Shown here piece by piece: positions 50,451-63,790 of a DNA stretch of 64,000 nt. The DNA is from Apis mellifera (taxonomy: Eukaryota; Arthropoda; Insecta; Hymenoptera; Apidae), in the NCBI RefSeq assembly GCF_003254395.2, contig NC_037653.1, forward strand, positions 5,143,783 through 5,207,782. Direction: 5' to 3'. The first letter of the stretch is position 1, and each line of letters begins with the position of its first letter. The notes under the pieces are model-generated. The model was not told the origin of the DNA. It ran no database searches and saw only the letters and a list, made by a program, of their open reading frames with translations. Both the position numbers and the translations under genes were made by a program.

Positions 50451-53400
50451 AAACTTAACCTTCTCATCCGGCAAGGGCTCAATTCTTACCGTTTAACGAT
50501 CACGATGTAGTATGCACTCGTGTACCGTCCAGTTGATTCCGAGTAATCGCATTACCGACTGGTTTCACGTTCGAATATTTTAGCAGAGTTTCTATGGATA
50601 TACAATACCGGTGAATGTTTGTTACACAATTTTGAGAAATCGTGAGAATAAAATATTTTATATATATATATATATATACTATTTTTTTTTAATTGATTCG
50701 TTTGATGCCAATCTAAAAGACTTTCTAAGTTTCATCCTTTTTTTTTTTCTTTTTCTTTAAATTATATGTATATACCTTTTCATAGGTACATTTACCCGGT
50801 GAGCTTTATTTATCGAACTATCGAATCGAATATATATATAATCAATTTAAATCTCTATTTCTGAATCAAATATTTAAAATAAGTGTATACTCTTTCGTGG
50901 TTCTAACCTATAAATATATTTGCTGCTTGTTTTTTTAGTAAGTGTTATCCTATCTCGTGAAAGAGTTTCTTTTAAATATATGTTCTTTCCAATTTCGATC
51001 TTTCGAGAGATTTTGTGAGAATATAAGAAATTTAAACCTTAATATGATAATGTTAAAATAAGATGAAATTGTTAAAATATTTAACGAATCACGTATAAAT
51101 ATATTTATTTTATTCAATAATGAAAATGAATCCTGTTGGAATAATTATATAAGAAAGAATTATGTTACAAGATTAATATAAATATATAATAAATTTTGTC
51201 AGGATCGTTATGCAACTATTACATGCTAAAATGATTAAATGATTCGTGCCATTTGTGAAAATTACTGTATTCTATCTACTTTTCGTTTGTGTACGCGAGA
51301 TACACACGCGATTACATGAATGCATGCTTTTCGACTTAAGATGAATACTGTATGAAAATATACGCGTGACAAAGCATGCAACGAGTGGAAAATTAAATGC
51401 CGGACAAAGAATTGTTGAGAATATTTTTAGTTCGAATTAGTTCATTTACATTCCGAGATGTTATGTTTCCAGAGATTAAATTGGATTCCTAACTATCCAT
51501 TCGATTTTTAACTATCCATTCAATACGCTATACTCGTTGCTTACTAGAATTTTGAATTTCATACAAAAAATTTTTAAAAATTATTTTAATAACTTTAAGT
51601 ATATAATTATAATATTGAAAAATTATTTAAAATATCTCATATTTCTTTTAAAATAAATATCAATAAATATAATATTAATCTTTTTATGAATTGCTAATAA
51701 TTTCTACTTGTATTTCACATTACTTGTTTATTGATATATTGCATCGAACATAGGTTCATGCAATATTTGATGTCAACTTTTATTATCAGTTTCATTTAAT
51801 ATCTGTAAGAAATTATTAGAAATTATCTGACAATCTTGCTATTATGATGCATTTAGTTTATCTTATCTTTTGCTTTTATTTTCATATTTTATTTTATAAT
51901 TTTCCTTTTTTTTTTTGATAATATTCATTTTTCCATTGATTTTATTATTAGATACATTGTCTATATATAAGTATGAAACAAATATTGCAATATCGATATT
52001 TCGATCGTTATTTCGTTTTAAAAATACACAATTGGCTGATTCCTAGGGTGGTGTCTCTTCTGGGAAAAGGGTAACGTAGAAAAATTAACTCACACATACG
52101 TACATACGTACACAATGAATTCAAGCAATTAATTGCATCGATCGAGGGTGTTTCACAACGATTCACGTTGTGATTCACGTTGCTTCGATTTAAAATTCAA
52201 AAAAAAAAGTTTGCTACGCAATCCAAAAAATGTTTGAATTTTTTATCCATTATTTTTAAATAATATATATCGTATATTATTAGTTTTGAATATTGATATG
52301 AATTTGGTTTGGAAGAAATACATGTTAGATAGCACGGACACGAAACTATGAAACCAAGTATCCGTGTTATCACCAACTCGAATCCGAGAAGAGAATGTAA
52401 AGAGCATGTGCCACGGAACTTCACACAATATCCCTTTCAGACTGCAAGATAAGCTTTCTCATGTTCTTCAGCCTTGTAACTAGACATTCTAAGTCTTATG
52501 CTTTATAATTCTCCCGAGAGAACTAGTGTGCAGCACTACTTGAATACTCTTCTCTCGTCCACCCTTTCTCCTCATTAATATTGCAACTCCATGCAGGAGG
52601 TTCAACCCTCGGTCAAAAACGCGCGGTGAAAGAACTGCGTTTTTCTCGTAGTAATATACTATATTTAAGTAAATATTTTATATTTTATAGATTATATAAT
52701 AGAATGTCATATTTATTTTAATGAATATAAAAACGTTAGTGATTTCGTAAAAAATTCCCTAAAATAAATTGTTACTAATTAAAACTTACTAAGAAAAGAG
52801 ATTTACGTAATTATATCAATTGTTAATGTATGCGAAAAGAATCAATAAATTAAAATAACAATAAAGTAATAAAATTTTTATTTGTATTATCACTTTGTGC
52901 AAAAAAATCTTTTTTCAATCTTATACTGTTAACTTATCAAGGATTTTATAAAATAATTTCAGAATCATTATAACTCGTACGACATAACCTCTAACGAATA
53001 TATTATGAATCTTATTTAATCTATCATATTGTATTTAAAATATTTTTGTAAATGATTTTGCTTTGAAAAAGTATATTTTAAGGTTAAAATAAAATAATAG
53101 CATTATCTTTAAAATATTATCTAATAAAACATCTCGTTTAATCTTTCACTTTCAAAAAAGTAAAAAGAATAAAAGAATACGCGTTCACTGAGATTAAGCA
53201 AACTGTGCATGAAATGCATATTGAAAAGCGAACTTGCTTGTTGAATTTACAATATAAAAAAAATTGACACTAACAATTAGCGCAACATCGAGATTCGCAG
53301 ATTCTTCTTCTCAACATTATTGTAAAAATGATGAATCATCACACTTTAACACGAGATTTTCCTCTCCCTCTATTTTTCAATATTCCTAGTCATTGTATCT

Positions 53401-55934
53401 CACTTCACTTTGTCAGCATGTTTTCACATAGGTCAACAGGCTTTACTTCTACGTCATAACCTCATTATTAAAATATGTCAAAAATTATCTGATATTTCTT
53501 TAAATATTTTTTTTAAATACTTAAATAATAAATAATTATGTAATTTATATAATGTTTTTGTTCATTTGTAAGTTAATTTCACAAACTAATTTATTTGACA
53601 TTTTTAATTTAATTAAAGAAAATAATATAGTATAATTAAAAACATATAATTGATTACATTCAATATCTTTCATTTTCATTATTTGAATTATTAAGAAGAA
53701 AAATCTAAATAAAATTAAAATATTTTATTATGAAAATAAAATACAAAATAAATCGTTCTTAAATAATTGAATTATAATTAGTAAATATTAAAATAATATT
53801 ATTCATATGCACATCAGAATAATGTCAATAAATGTTTACTAAAAAATTAAAAAATTCAATATCAATTCAATACCAATTCTATAAATATATACGAATCCAT
53901 ATGTGTAAATAAATGTTAAAGTAAAAGTAACAATACACGTTTTTCTGTAGTACTCTGCCATCTGGCGTAACATTGAGGAATTATTTAAATAATCAGCAGA
54001 AGGTAAATTGTATTAAATATTGGTTAAAGATTTAAAAATTTTTTAAATTATTAAAACATATGACATAATCTAAAAATAAATATTATTTAAAATAATTTTT
54101 ATTAAAATAAATTTTTTATTAATAATGAAAACATTGAAAATAATTATATCGTTATTTTTTATATTATCGATTCAGCAGAGAATAATTTATTTTTTGCATA
54201 AACTGTTTAATCGTTTAAATCGTTTAAAAGATAATGTATAAAAAATTAATTTATATATTTTTATATATCAGCATACTTTTAAATAAAATGAATATGAAAA
54301 TGTATTCTAGTAAAATAATAGTAATATCATATTGAGATTTTTATATACATTTATTCGATTGTAAACATTCATCTCGATCACTTATAATCAGATAATTACG
54401 CTCAAGTTATTTCTCTCTTGAAATTTCGATTTGAATTCTTTCTAACAAAATATGCATGAAACTTTCTTTATAAGGAAATGAATGCAAAGATAAAAATCCT
54501 ATTAGTGAAAAAAAAAGATAGCAAAGAAACTCGACAAAAAATGGAGAAACTTCTTCTTTTCCGTATCTCAAGCGTAGGTTGATCCTCCTAGTTTCTCGTT
54601 CTTTTTTTTTTTTTTTCTTCTTCAACATTGTTTCCGGTTAGCGGATGCTCGCCATGAAACCAACTGGCATAACGGAGAACAATGGAAAACGGATATAATG
54701 AAAGGAAAGAGCAAGAACTACGCTCGAGTGAATTAGCATTGGTGATGAACTTAACAATTAATTACTTTCACATATCACGACCGGTCAGGCAAAGTAGTCG
54801 TGCAAAAAAACATAGATATACAACATTCTTTTATACATAATTAATGCATATTGTCAATCATGTAAGACTTGTACCATAAAAAAACAACTATTGCTCATGT
54901 CTAGATAAAAAACTATATATCATATATTAATTAAGTTAAATTTCAAAATAACTTTCGTAATTATTTTTTAATAATATTTGAAAAATATCAAATTTTTCTA
55001 ACTTTTGTATACGTAATTTGAAATTTTCAATATCGTACAAGAAGAAAATATTTAAGATAGAGAAAAAGCATAATACGCAGACCTTCGCTAAAATATGCAA
55101 AATCCGTAATCTTACGTGTCCGCCATTCTACAGGCAATCGAGCAACGTAATTGTACATGTCCAGCAAACGACAGATTACTAGTATTACATAATTAAATAA
55201 TGAAAAATTTAATATTTCTTTTTATATTGTTTATCATTATAAAAATAAATTTTTAATATCGTATATCTATTTATTGTATTTTGATTTGTTTTCAAGATTG
55301 TATTAAATTGTAATTATTATGATAAAGAATAATAATTTAATTCATTTACATAAATTACATAAAAATTAAAAGATATAAACAGATATATAAATTGATATAT
55401 AGCGTATCTTTATAAAACTTTTTTTAATTAATTATATAAGAATTAAAGGTATGAAAACATGCGTGAAAACAATACATATTAATTGAAAGTAGTTTCTTAA
55501 AACATGAATGGATGTAACGTTAGTAAGCGTAAAATAACGGTAGAATTACCGCAAAAAGAATTTTTCATCTTTTATCTTTTATATTCTTATTGCATATTTC
55601 ATTTAAATTTGTATACATATATCTATTGAATTAAAAGCAGAATATATTTGTTACATTAAACATATTACAATATATGTGTATAATGTGTATAATATATATA
55701 ATTATATAATTTCAGTGTTACAGATGCAAAATATATAAAAATATATATAAAATTTATTTTCACAACTTACATGTTCCTAAAGGAAGTCAATTTGAATATT
55801 TTGAGGAATAATTATAAAATAATGTTATATTCGTTATATATCACCAATATAATTTAAAAAATGGTTAATTATTATACTAATTATTATACTACAAAGTTAA
55901 GAAAAAATTGAGATCAAACATAATCCAAAATAGG
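50451..55934. other. Intergenic AT-rich DNA
   Basis: No gene is supported. GC-richer pockets at 52330-52630, 53280-53460, 54630-54790 and 55090-55180 have no convincing exon. A segment at 52150-52185 repeats GATTCACGTTG twice. Confidence 0.45.
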
Positions 55935-56173
55935 TTAGGAAATACTGACTTAACGTCATCTTTATCTGAAGTTAGAACTATCGCAGAAACTCGTGCTATT
56001 GAAATACATACTACCAACTTGAATACAATAAAATATGAAAAAGACATGAAAAAGACATAGATTCAAATACTAATGGAAACGATACCGAGGACATTGAACT
56101 TTCTAAGCATGACCTTCAACTCGTATCTCAGAGAATCAGCTGGCTTTTTCGCTACAGTTATAAGATAGTATAA
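55935..56173 (+). pseudogene. ORF remnant split by an 11-bp tandem duplication
   Basis: A frame opening LGNTDLTSSLSEVRTIAETR runs to a TAG at 56058-56060. The next frame continues with DIDSNTNGNDTEDIELSKHD and ends YSYKIV with a TAA at 56171-56173. GAAAAAGACAT is present twice in tandem (56037-56047 and 56048-56058), and the extra 11 bp accounts for the frame change. The composition is less AT-biased than its flanks. I do not recognise the protein. It could be a decayed gene copy or an exon with a polymorphic duplication. Confidence 0.35.
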
Positions 56174-58576
56174 TATTGCAGTGCAGTAGTACTATATCAA
56201 ATTCAAAACATTATTCGCACATTCACTTATAGTATAGTGCTGTAACTCTAGTTAGTAAGAATAATTCATGCAATTAATTGACGTACTTTCATAAGTTGAT
56301 ATTTCAAAGCATGCATTCAATAATTAATAGTAAATTTTTTAATTAACTAGATGATAGAATTAGAATAAAATATTATAGGAAAATAATATCATCATATTTG
56401 TATAATGATAAATGAGTGGAGTTATATAATAATTGGATTAATTAATTGAAAATAAATTTATTCATTGATTAAGACCAATTTATAATTCAACTCGATTCGA
56501 TTTCAATTAAAATTGTATAAAATTATCGTAAAATAAATCGTATAAAATTTTTCATTAAAAAAAAATCTCTCACGTATGATTTTTTATAGCCAATAAAAAT
56601 AAAATTTCAAAACAAGTTGATAAATGCAGTAAAAAGAATCTTCAAGTGACTTCAATGCAGGAAGTAATGCGAAAAATCAAACATGTATTGAAATGATATA
56701 AATAGTGGAGTGAAAGGACAGAGAAGAATAAGAAAGTTTGTGATGTGTACATTTTATCTAAGCAATGGCTTGTAAGAAACATTAGAACATTCGTAAAAAT
56801 TTTATTTTTCTATCTACTTTGTTTAATTTATTATTCTATTATTATCAAAAACGAGTGAAATTTCTATTAGATCAAGTAAAATAGTAAAATAAAATAAGTA
56901 ATAAAAAATAAATAAGTAAAAATTTCCTTTAAAATTATTCTAATATAAAAATATATTCTCTGTTTCATTTTGTTTTTTTAATTTTAATAACTTTATTATT
57001 TTCAAAAAATTGTCATTAATTCTGAAAAATTTCATTCATTCTATAAGATGACTACGTTAATATCTAGAATTACTGTATGAAATGTGCTGAAAAATAAGTA
57101 GGTGGGTATGCAGTTAGAGTACTTATTTACCATCTTTCAATATATACTCGATTCGAACAGTTAAGACTTTCTAAATTTTGAAAATGTTTCAATGATTAAA
57201 ATCAATTGAATTATTAGAAAAAAAGAATAAAAAGAAAAATTATAATGTTACAATAAAATTTTTTATAAAAATAAATTCCAAGATTGGAAAAATCATGAAA
57301 AGTATTAACATTATAAGTAAGTGTATAAATGTTGAATCAATATTTATCCACTGACTGATGAATATATATATAACGGCTTATATAACGCGAGAACATTGCG
57401 GTTCTTAAGATATTCGATATCTTATTAAACGTTGACGTGATTTGAGTAGATAATAGTTATGGTATAAATAATTTACCACTTGAAATTTAATATGAATTCT
57501 CAATTATCTTTCTATTCTATTTCTATTTCTCAGAAAGAAATTTTACAAAATGAAAATATAGTCTTTTTTATATATAAATAAAAATATAATTTTTATTATA
57601 TGTTATTAATTTTAAAATGAAAAAATTAAAATAATTTATGATATGCATTGTTGCTTTATTTATAGATATCAGTATAATATCTATAATTGAAATTAATTTA
57701 ATTGAATTAATTTTTATAATAATTTTTATGATTTCTTGATAATTTAACACATTGTTTTATTAAAATTTACATATCTACATTTTATAATTCATCTTTTTTA
57801 TTTCTTAATGAATTTGATAACCTTTATAAACAGATCATTTTGAATGAATAACAAGACTGACTGTTTAAAGAATAACAGAAATGTCTCACAAAATGTGACA
57901 CCTTTCTGTTTATTTTGGATATCTTATACGATATACACATTATATTTCAAGTTAGTTAGTGAATTTATAGTATAAGTTTAGTATATATTGTATAAATATA
58001 TATAACATATGATCATATGTAAATATATACAAATATACAATATATAATGAACGTAAAAATTTCTTATAAGAAAACAAGTTCATTTAAAAAGGTCATTTAA
58101 CGTTACATGAAGTATATAAATAATTCTTTTATGAGTAAAATACAATGATGTGAATTTTACTTTATATCTTTACTGAATCATACATCAATTAATATCAATG
58201 GAATACTTTCTATAAGATTTTCTCATTCAACTCCAACAAATAATGAACCACATTGTATGAAATATATATTGTATATATTCTTACTTCCTATCGGTTTTAT
58301 TATGCACTGCCTGTTGTGTGTGAATTTTAGAATCTAAAAAAAAAATCTAATGACGCGTATCGGTCAGGTAAAAAAAATTTTAATTTGTTCCATTAAGAAT
58401 AAATTTAATCTCTTTCCTTTTTCAATATTCATAATTATTAATATTCAAATATTATATATAATACAAATTATTATTCTTAATCAATTAATTACTTTCGAAT
58501 TATTTTTGTTATCATATTGTCGATTTAAAAAAATATTTAATCCTTATAATTATTATTATATTATTAAATTATTTAC
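56174..58576. other. Intergenic AT-rich DNA
   Basis: Low complexity with TA-rich tracts and no supported gene. It should contain, or be skipped by, the next exon of the minus-strand gene that has an exon at 58577-58699; I could not find that exon here. Confidence 0.4.
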
Positions 58577-58699
58577 CTTAGCAGGTTTATCCATGATACG
58601 ATAGGTGAGCGAGTCGCGATGACCGGTTGCGATGACGGCGCCCGCCTTACGAGACACGCATTGCCCCATATAGATTCCCCAACCTTGTCCCAGCACAAT
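58577..58699 (-). CDS. 5' coding exon of an N-myristoylated protein (partial gene)
   Basis: The exon is bounded on the minus strand by TTGTATACAG before 58699 and AAG|GTAAAT after 58577. ATG at 58669 opens MGQCVSRKAGAVIATGHRDS, followed by LTYRIMDKPAK, ending in phase 0. Gly2, Cys4 and Ser6 fit the N-myristoylation consensus, with Cys4 a likely palmitoylation site and Arg7/Lys8 giving a basic patch, so the protein should sit on membranes. The exon is GC-rich in AT-rich DNA. Upstream of the ATG the frame is open to the acceptor, so a 5' UTR exon is expected to the right. I do not recognise the family, and the next coding exon was not found. Other frames across this exon are also open, which lowers certainty. 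Confidence 0.5.
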
Positions 58700-60708
58700 C
58701 TGTATACAACCAAACATTAAATCATTAAATCATATTATCTAAAATGATTGTAAACATTCGAAGCACATTCGAAACAGATATTTTAAAATAATTTGATCCT
58801 TTGACTCATTTTTTATTTTAATTTAAAATCAATCAGATTTTTTTTTTATATTTAAACTAAATTCTCAATGTGTAATAAAGGAGTAATTTTTGAATTGTAA
58901 TTTTTAATTTTTTTTTTAATATTATAATTTAACATCAATATCGAATACGTTAAATTTTAAATATGATGAATAAATACGTATTAATTTTTATAATTTGATG
59001 CAAATAAATTGTAGAATTTTATTTTCAATTATTTTATATGTTCTTTTGTTTATTTTTATTTATTACTAATATAATCCTTTATTGAATTGATGTTACAAAA
59101 CGAGATTTAAGAATACATTCTGGAAAAAGTAATATTTTCTTGCAGATATAAATTTGAATAAAATGTATTAAATTATATAGTTATATAAATATATATGTAA
59201 AAATATAAAAAGTATATGTATAAAAATGTATGAGATACATGATAAATATTAAAGGAATAAGTAAATATTTAATAAATTAAGTAAGTGTGAATATTCTTTC
59301 TTTTCTTTCATATTATCATTATTTTACAATTTTTAATTTTAACGAATAAATAAGATTTTATAATATATAAAAAAGAAAATAAAAAAGATAATATTTTCAA
59401 TACTTCCTATTTTATAAAAATATATATGTCATTTATAAATGACACGTTAAAAAAAACAAGTTAAAAATAATTCAAATTCAATTGCAATACAATAAAATTT
59501 AATGCAATTTAATATCTCCATATATATAGTGAAAATCCTAATAAAAATCATTTCTAATAATCAATAGTAAAAATGAATCATATATTGATGAAAATCAAAA
59601 ATCAAATTAAAACTTCTAATTAATTTATATTATAAGAGGTAGCAAATAGTTAAAATTTATTATTATTTTAATCATTTTTTTATCCATTATTTAATATTAT
59701 ATTTCCAACCAAGATCAATGAAATTTATTATGAATATTAAATAAAATTATATTAATATTAATTTTCTTTTGCAATAAATCTAGTCTGTAATTATAATTAA
59801 TTATTTCACTTATTTGTTATTAAAAAGCACGCAACTCAAAAACAACATAAACTCAATTATCTCTTCTCATCAATTAGATTGAAGATACTAGTTGTAACAA
59901 ATTACTTGTACATCAGATGAAAGAGTTATGTTATTACGTTATAAAATATTAATTTTTAGAAAAGAATGAAGAATTAACGTGTAAACTTATAATTTTAATT
60001 ACAAATAAACTTTATTATTATTAATTTAATTACTATTTTAAATTTAAATTTAATACCTTGTAAAAAAAATAAAAACAATATTAATGTATAAATTTTTTCT
60101 ATCTTTTTCCATAATATTTGTTTAAATATGTCACGCTTTCCTTTTATACATTTTCGATGCAGGTTAATGGTTCACGACAGATACACCATTGGCCAATTGA
60201 ATACTTTCATTGGTTTCAACCGGAAACTCTCAAATGATGATATTGTATATCCATGCGTTTATTTATATGAGAAGTGAATGTAATATTGCAAAAAAATATC
60301 ACCAATGGAAATAAAATTTCTAAAGTTAAAATATAAAATAATCTTATAAGTTAGCGAATATAACCTATAAATAATTTCAAAAACGAAAAAAATTATATAT
60401 ATGTTTTTTCTTTAATGCATAGATGATAATCCCTTTGAAAAATAATATTTATGAAAAAATTAAAATTTTTCTTGCTTCCATAAATAAATGTTTTAAATAT
60501 ATCATTTATTTATAGAAAAACAAATTTCACTATCTATATATTTTATAATCGTTATCCAATATCTTTTTCCAATAAGTTTCTTAATAAGCAAATTAGATTA
60601 ACAAGAATTATATTATCATAATATATTCGCAAATTCATAAAAATATTCATAAAAATATTCGCAAATAAAATGATATATATAGCTAAGAAACTTAGCAAAG
60701 AATTTAAC
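58700..60708. other. Intergenic or intronic AT-rich DNA
   Basis: No supported exon. A slightly GC-richer segment at 60125-60240 (CAGGTTAATGGTTCACGACA) has no open frame with splice sites. Confidence 0.4.
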
Positions 60709-60800
60709 CTTAAATAAATCAAATCAATGGTGAAAGGTGACGGCGTATCGTGATTCCAAGATGTAGGGCGATAAATGGCACTGGCCCAATTCATTCGGAA
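60709..60800 (-). CDS. Candidate coding exon, uncertain
   Basis: On the minus strand an acceptor-like AACAGAGTTCAG is followed by TTCCGA and an ATG at 60794 (MNWASAIYRPTSWNHDTPSP, then FTIDLIYLR), ending AAG|GTTAAA in phase 2. The segment is GC-richer than its flanks. It lies upstream, in transcription order, of the exon at 58699. Joining the two would read that exon in a different frame from the myristoylation-start frame, so if both are real it would more likely be noncoding leader or part of another transcript. Confidence 0.2.
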
Positions 60801-63454
60801 CTGAACTCTGTTTGTTTGGGAAATATCAATTTTTTATATAGAAAGGGATGGGAACATTTTTTAACTTTTAATCATTTCAAAAATTAGTTCATATTAACTC
60901 AATTTTTTAACCTTATAAAAATGAAAGATTTTCGTATAGCAGTTAATTAAAATTATATTAAAAATTTTTAATTACGAATAATATATATATATATATTTTC
61001 AAAAAAATTATATGAATAAAAATAGAATATATTATATATATATATATATAATATATATTGATAATATAAAGATTAATAATATAAATTTAAGTTTAGAAAA
61101 AAAAATCATATTCTTATTTTAACATTTTAGAAGAACAAAACTGCAGAACCCGCATTGAGATATTTCAAATAAAGGATTCTACCCAGTTTCACATGTTAAA
61201 ATCGATACTGACCGAAATATTGAAGACTCAATATAATATATAAGAAAAAGGAAAAGGATTTTTACATTAACATATTTTGTTATTAAATTTACTAATAAAT
61301 AAAATTCTTTAAATATACATATTATATTATCTAATGTTAGATAACATTTAAGATGAATATACATAAGTATTCAAATTTCAAGCTATTCATCAAATTTCAA
61401 TTTTTTGCAATGTTTTAATTTTTTTCATTTTCAATAAAATTTATTCGATATATATATTCTTATTATGAATGTGATTCACTCCATTTAACATGAAAATTAA
61501 TTTAATCCAAATTTAAATTCATTTCAAAAATTTATATGAAATTTACATGACAACACATTTTTTATTACATTTGATTAAAAAAAATTCATTAATTCAGAGA
61601 TAGATTTAAAAAAAGAATAAAAAGAAAAAAGAAAGGCAAAAATAAGTAAAAATAAAGAATTTTATTAGTTGACTAAAGCAGAAGGAAAAGATAAAAGAAA
61701 AACCCCTAGATGTGTTACACATGCACCTTAACCTTTCGTAAGTACCTTTTTACCAAAAATTATATTTGGAAATCATGTTGTATATACTCGAATTTACTCA
61801 CAGAAATAAAATTCCGTGTGGCCCTATGCCTGGCCTGTTGTATAGTTGTCTCAAAAACACTGGAAAAAATAAATTGTCTTTTTCATACCAAAAGTTTATT
61901 ATAGATGTCATCAAACCTTGTCCAAAATCGAACCGAATTTCTATACTGCTTGGTATCGTAACAATTCATAGTAAATGTTATATAAGATTTATAAATAATG
62001 CATATGGAAGATTAAAACTGCATTATTTACGCATAAAAAGTCGTTTAAATATCCTAAGCAATTCCGGTCAGCTTAGTCTATATGCATATGTAAATATCAA
62101 AATCAAATTTTTTTCACAAAATATAACATCAATTCATAATTAAATCATTATATTAAAACTTTATAATTATATTAATTAATCAAATTTAAATAAAAAATAC
62201 AGAAAATAGATAAAAAAAAAATTGACTAAAATCACTGTTTTATATTCGTATATAAATATTATTGAATACGTATTTTTCTATGAAAGGATTTTCCATTGAC
62301 GTATATTTAAAACTTAGAGTTGAGAACACATAATGGAGATTTCCTTGTATCTCCATAAAATTTTGTTGATCATGGTATAAAGATAACGTGATATTCTAAA
62401 AGACCAAATTTTAGATATGACTTGAAATAATAAAATCACCTCTTCTTGTAGAGTAGAATCTCTCAAGTAGATTGCGTGAAATCGTGGTATGCATCACAAA
62501 ACTTAACACTGACACCTACGAATGACAACGTGCCGATCGCGTGACGCGAGGATACGACTTGTATCCTCGATACACAGTATGTAACAGAACTACTACACCT
62601 GTCACTCGGCATATTCGATAGTATGAAACATGCGTCGTGATGTCATACACGCCCCACCAAGAGCCAAACACCAATGAGCATGTAGCAGACAGAATCTTGC
62701 TTAATATTGTTTCTTTCAGCACCCTCTATTGTACATAAATGAAACATCAATTTTAAAGAACAAATTTTTTTAACAAATTTGTTTAACAAATTTAATTAAA
62801 TTGTTAAAACTAATGTAAAAAAATTATATATTTTTAATGTATATATTTCAAAACATATATTAATTATTATATAGAATTATTTAATAATTATTTCATATTT
62901 TTAGGTAGATAATATTTGCTTTTATATTTTAATTAAACAAATAAAAATATAAATAAATGAAAACATAAAAGATAAAAAATAAAAATTTTATTATTTAGCT
63001 TTATTTCATAGAAATTTATATATTTTTATATTTTCTAAGAAATCAACATTAATATATTTAATTAATTAATTAATGATAAAAATTATTTTTTATGAGAAAT
63101 ATAAATATTTTTATTTTCTTATTGTAAAGATAATAAAATATTTTATCATTTAAATATAATATATAAATAACTTATTACTTAAATTTAATTTTATTGTAAA
63201 ATATCTAATATATACAAATATATAAAAAATAATTATATTAATATTAATATGAATAAAACAAAAATGTGAATTATATATACTTTATTATTATTTACTGATA
63301 ATTCATTTTAAATATTTGATATTTGCTATTATATTTATATTTTTGATAAAAAAACATTATTGTATCTTTTTATTATCATAACTACATTATAACTATTATT
63401 TACAGATTTTATAAAAATTTCAAATATATATGTTATAACACTTTCAAATGTATT
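60801..63454. other. Intergenic AT-rich DNA before COX20
   Basis: A GC-richer patch at 62490-62720 holds a short perfect hairpin (62548-62568). A 125-codon ORF at 61766-62143 has no recognised domain and weak coding character. The rest is low-complexity AT. Confidence 0.4.
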
Positions 63455-63790
63455 TCATGCATCAACTAATTTTTTATTGCTAGTATTATCCGATTTAGAT
63501 GTTTCATACATAAGGTGCCTGAGTTTTTTTATTTCATTTCTTGTATTAATTTCATCAACTGCACAATATATTGCATAGCTAATTCCTATTACACCGTAAG
63601 AAGCCATTCCTATTCGTGTAGATTTTCTTGAATTACTTGTTATTAAAAATGAAATTAATCCACAAATTATGCCACCAGTAATAGCAGTTATGAAAGCATT
63701 TCTTTGACATTTTGTTTTGATTACTGGTTCTCCAAAAATAGTGAAGGATTGTCTGTGTTCTTCCTTTCCTGAATGTTCTATATCTACCAT
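63455..63790 (-). CDS. COX20: COX20 (FAM36A), cytochrome c oxidase assembly factor
   Basis: A single open frame of 111 aa starts at the ATG at 63790 (MVDIEHSGKEEHRQSFTIFG). Human COX20 is 118 aa. Two hydrophobic segments fit its two transmembrane helices: about 33-50 (FITAITGGIICGLISFLI) and about 61-77 (IGMASYGVIGISYAIYC), followed by a charged C-terminus (EINTRNEIKKLRHLMYE). The conserved Cys/Arg/Asn-Ala region before the first helix (KCQRNAFITAI) and the SxRxG loop between the helices are typical. COX20 is an inner-membrane chaperone that stabilises newly made COX2 during complex IV assembly. No intron is needed in this reading. The stop is at 63455-63457. Confidence 0.9.
   Translation of the reverse strand: MVDIEHSGKEEHRQSFTIFGEPVIKTKCQRNAFITAITGGIICGLISFLITSNSRKSTRIGMASYGVIGISYAIYCAVDEINTRNEIKKLRHLMYETSKSDNTSNKKLVDA

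Noticed and set aside
52597..52625. GGTTCAACCC string resembling a tRNA B box
   Set aside because: No matching A box, acceptor stem or cloverleaf around it.
54407..54628. Minus-strand ORF of 73 codons with a poly-Lys start
   Set aside because: It arises from an A/T homopolymer; no other evidence.
61766..62143. Plus-strand ORF of 125 codons
   Set aside because: AT-rich residue bias, no recognised family and no clear promoter or splice sites. It is the best of the unplaced ORFs but not supported.
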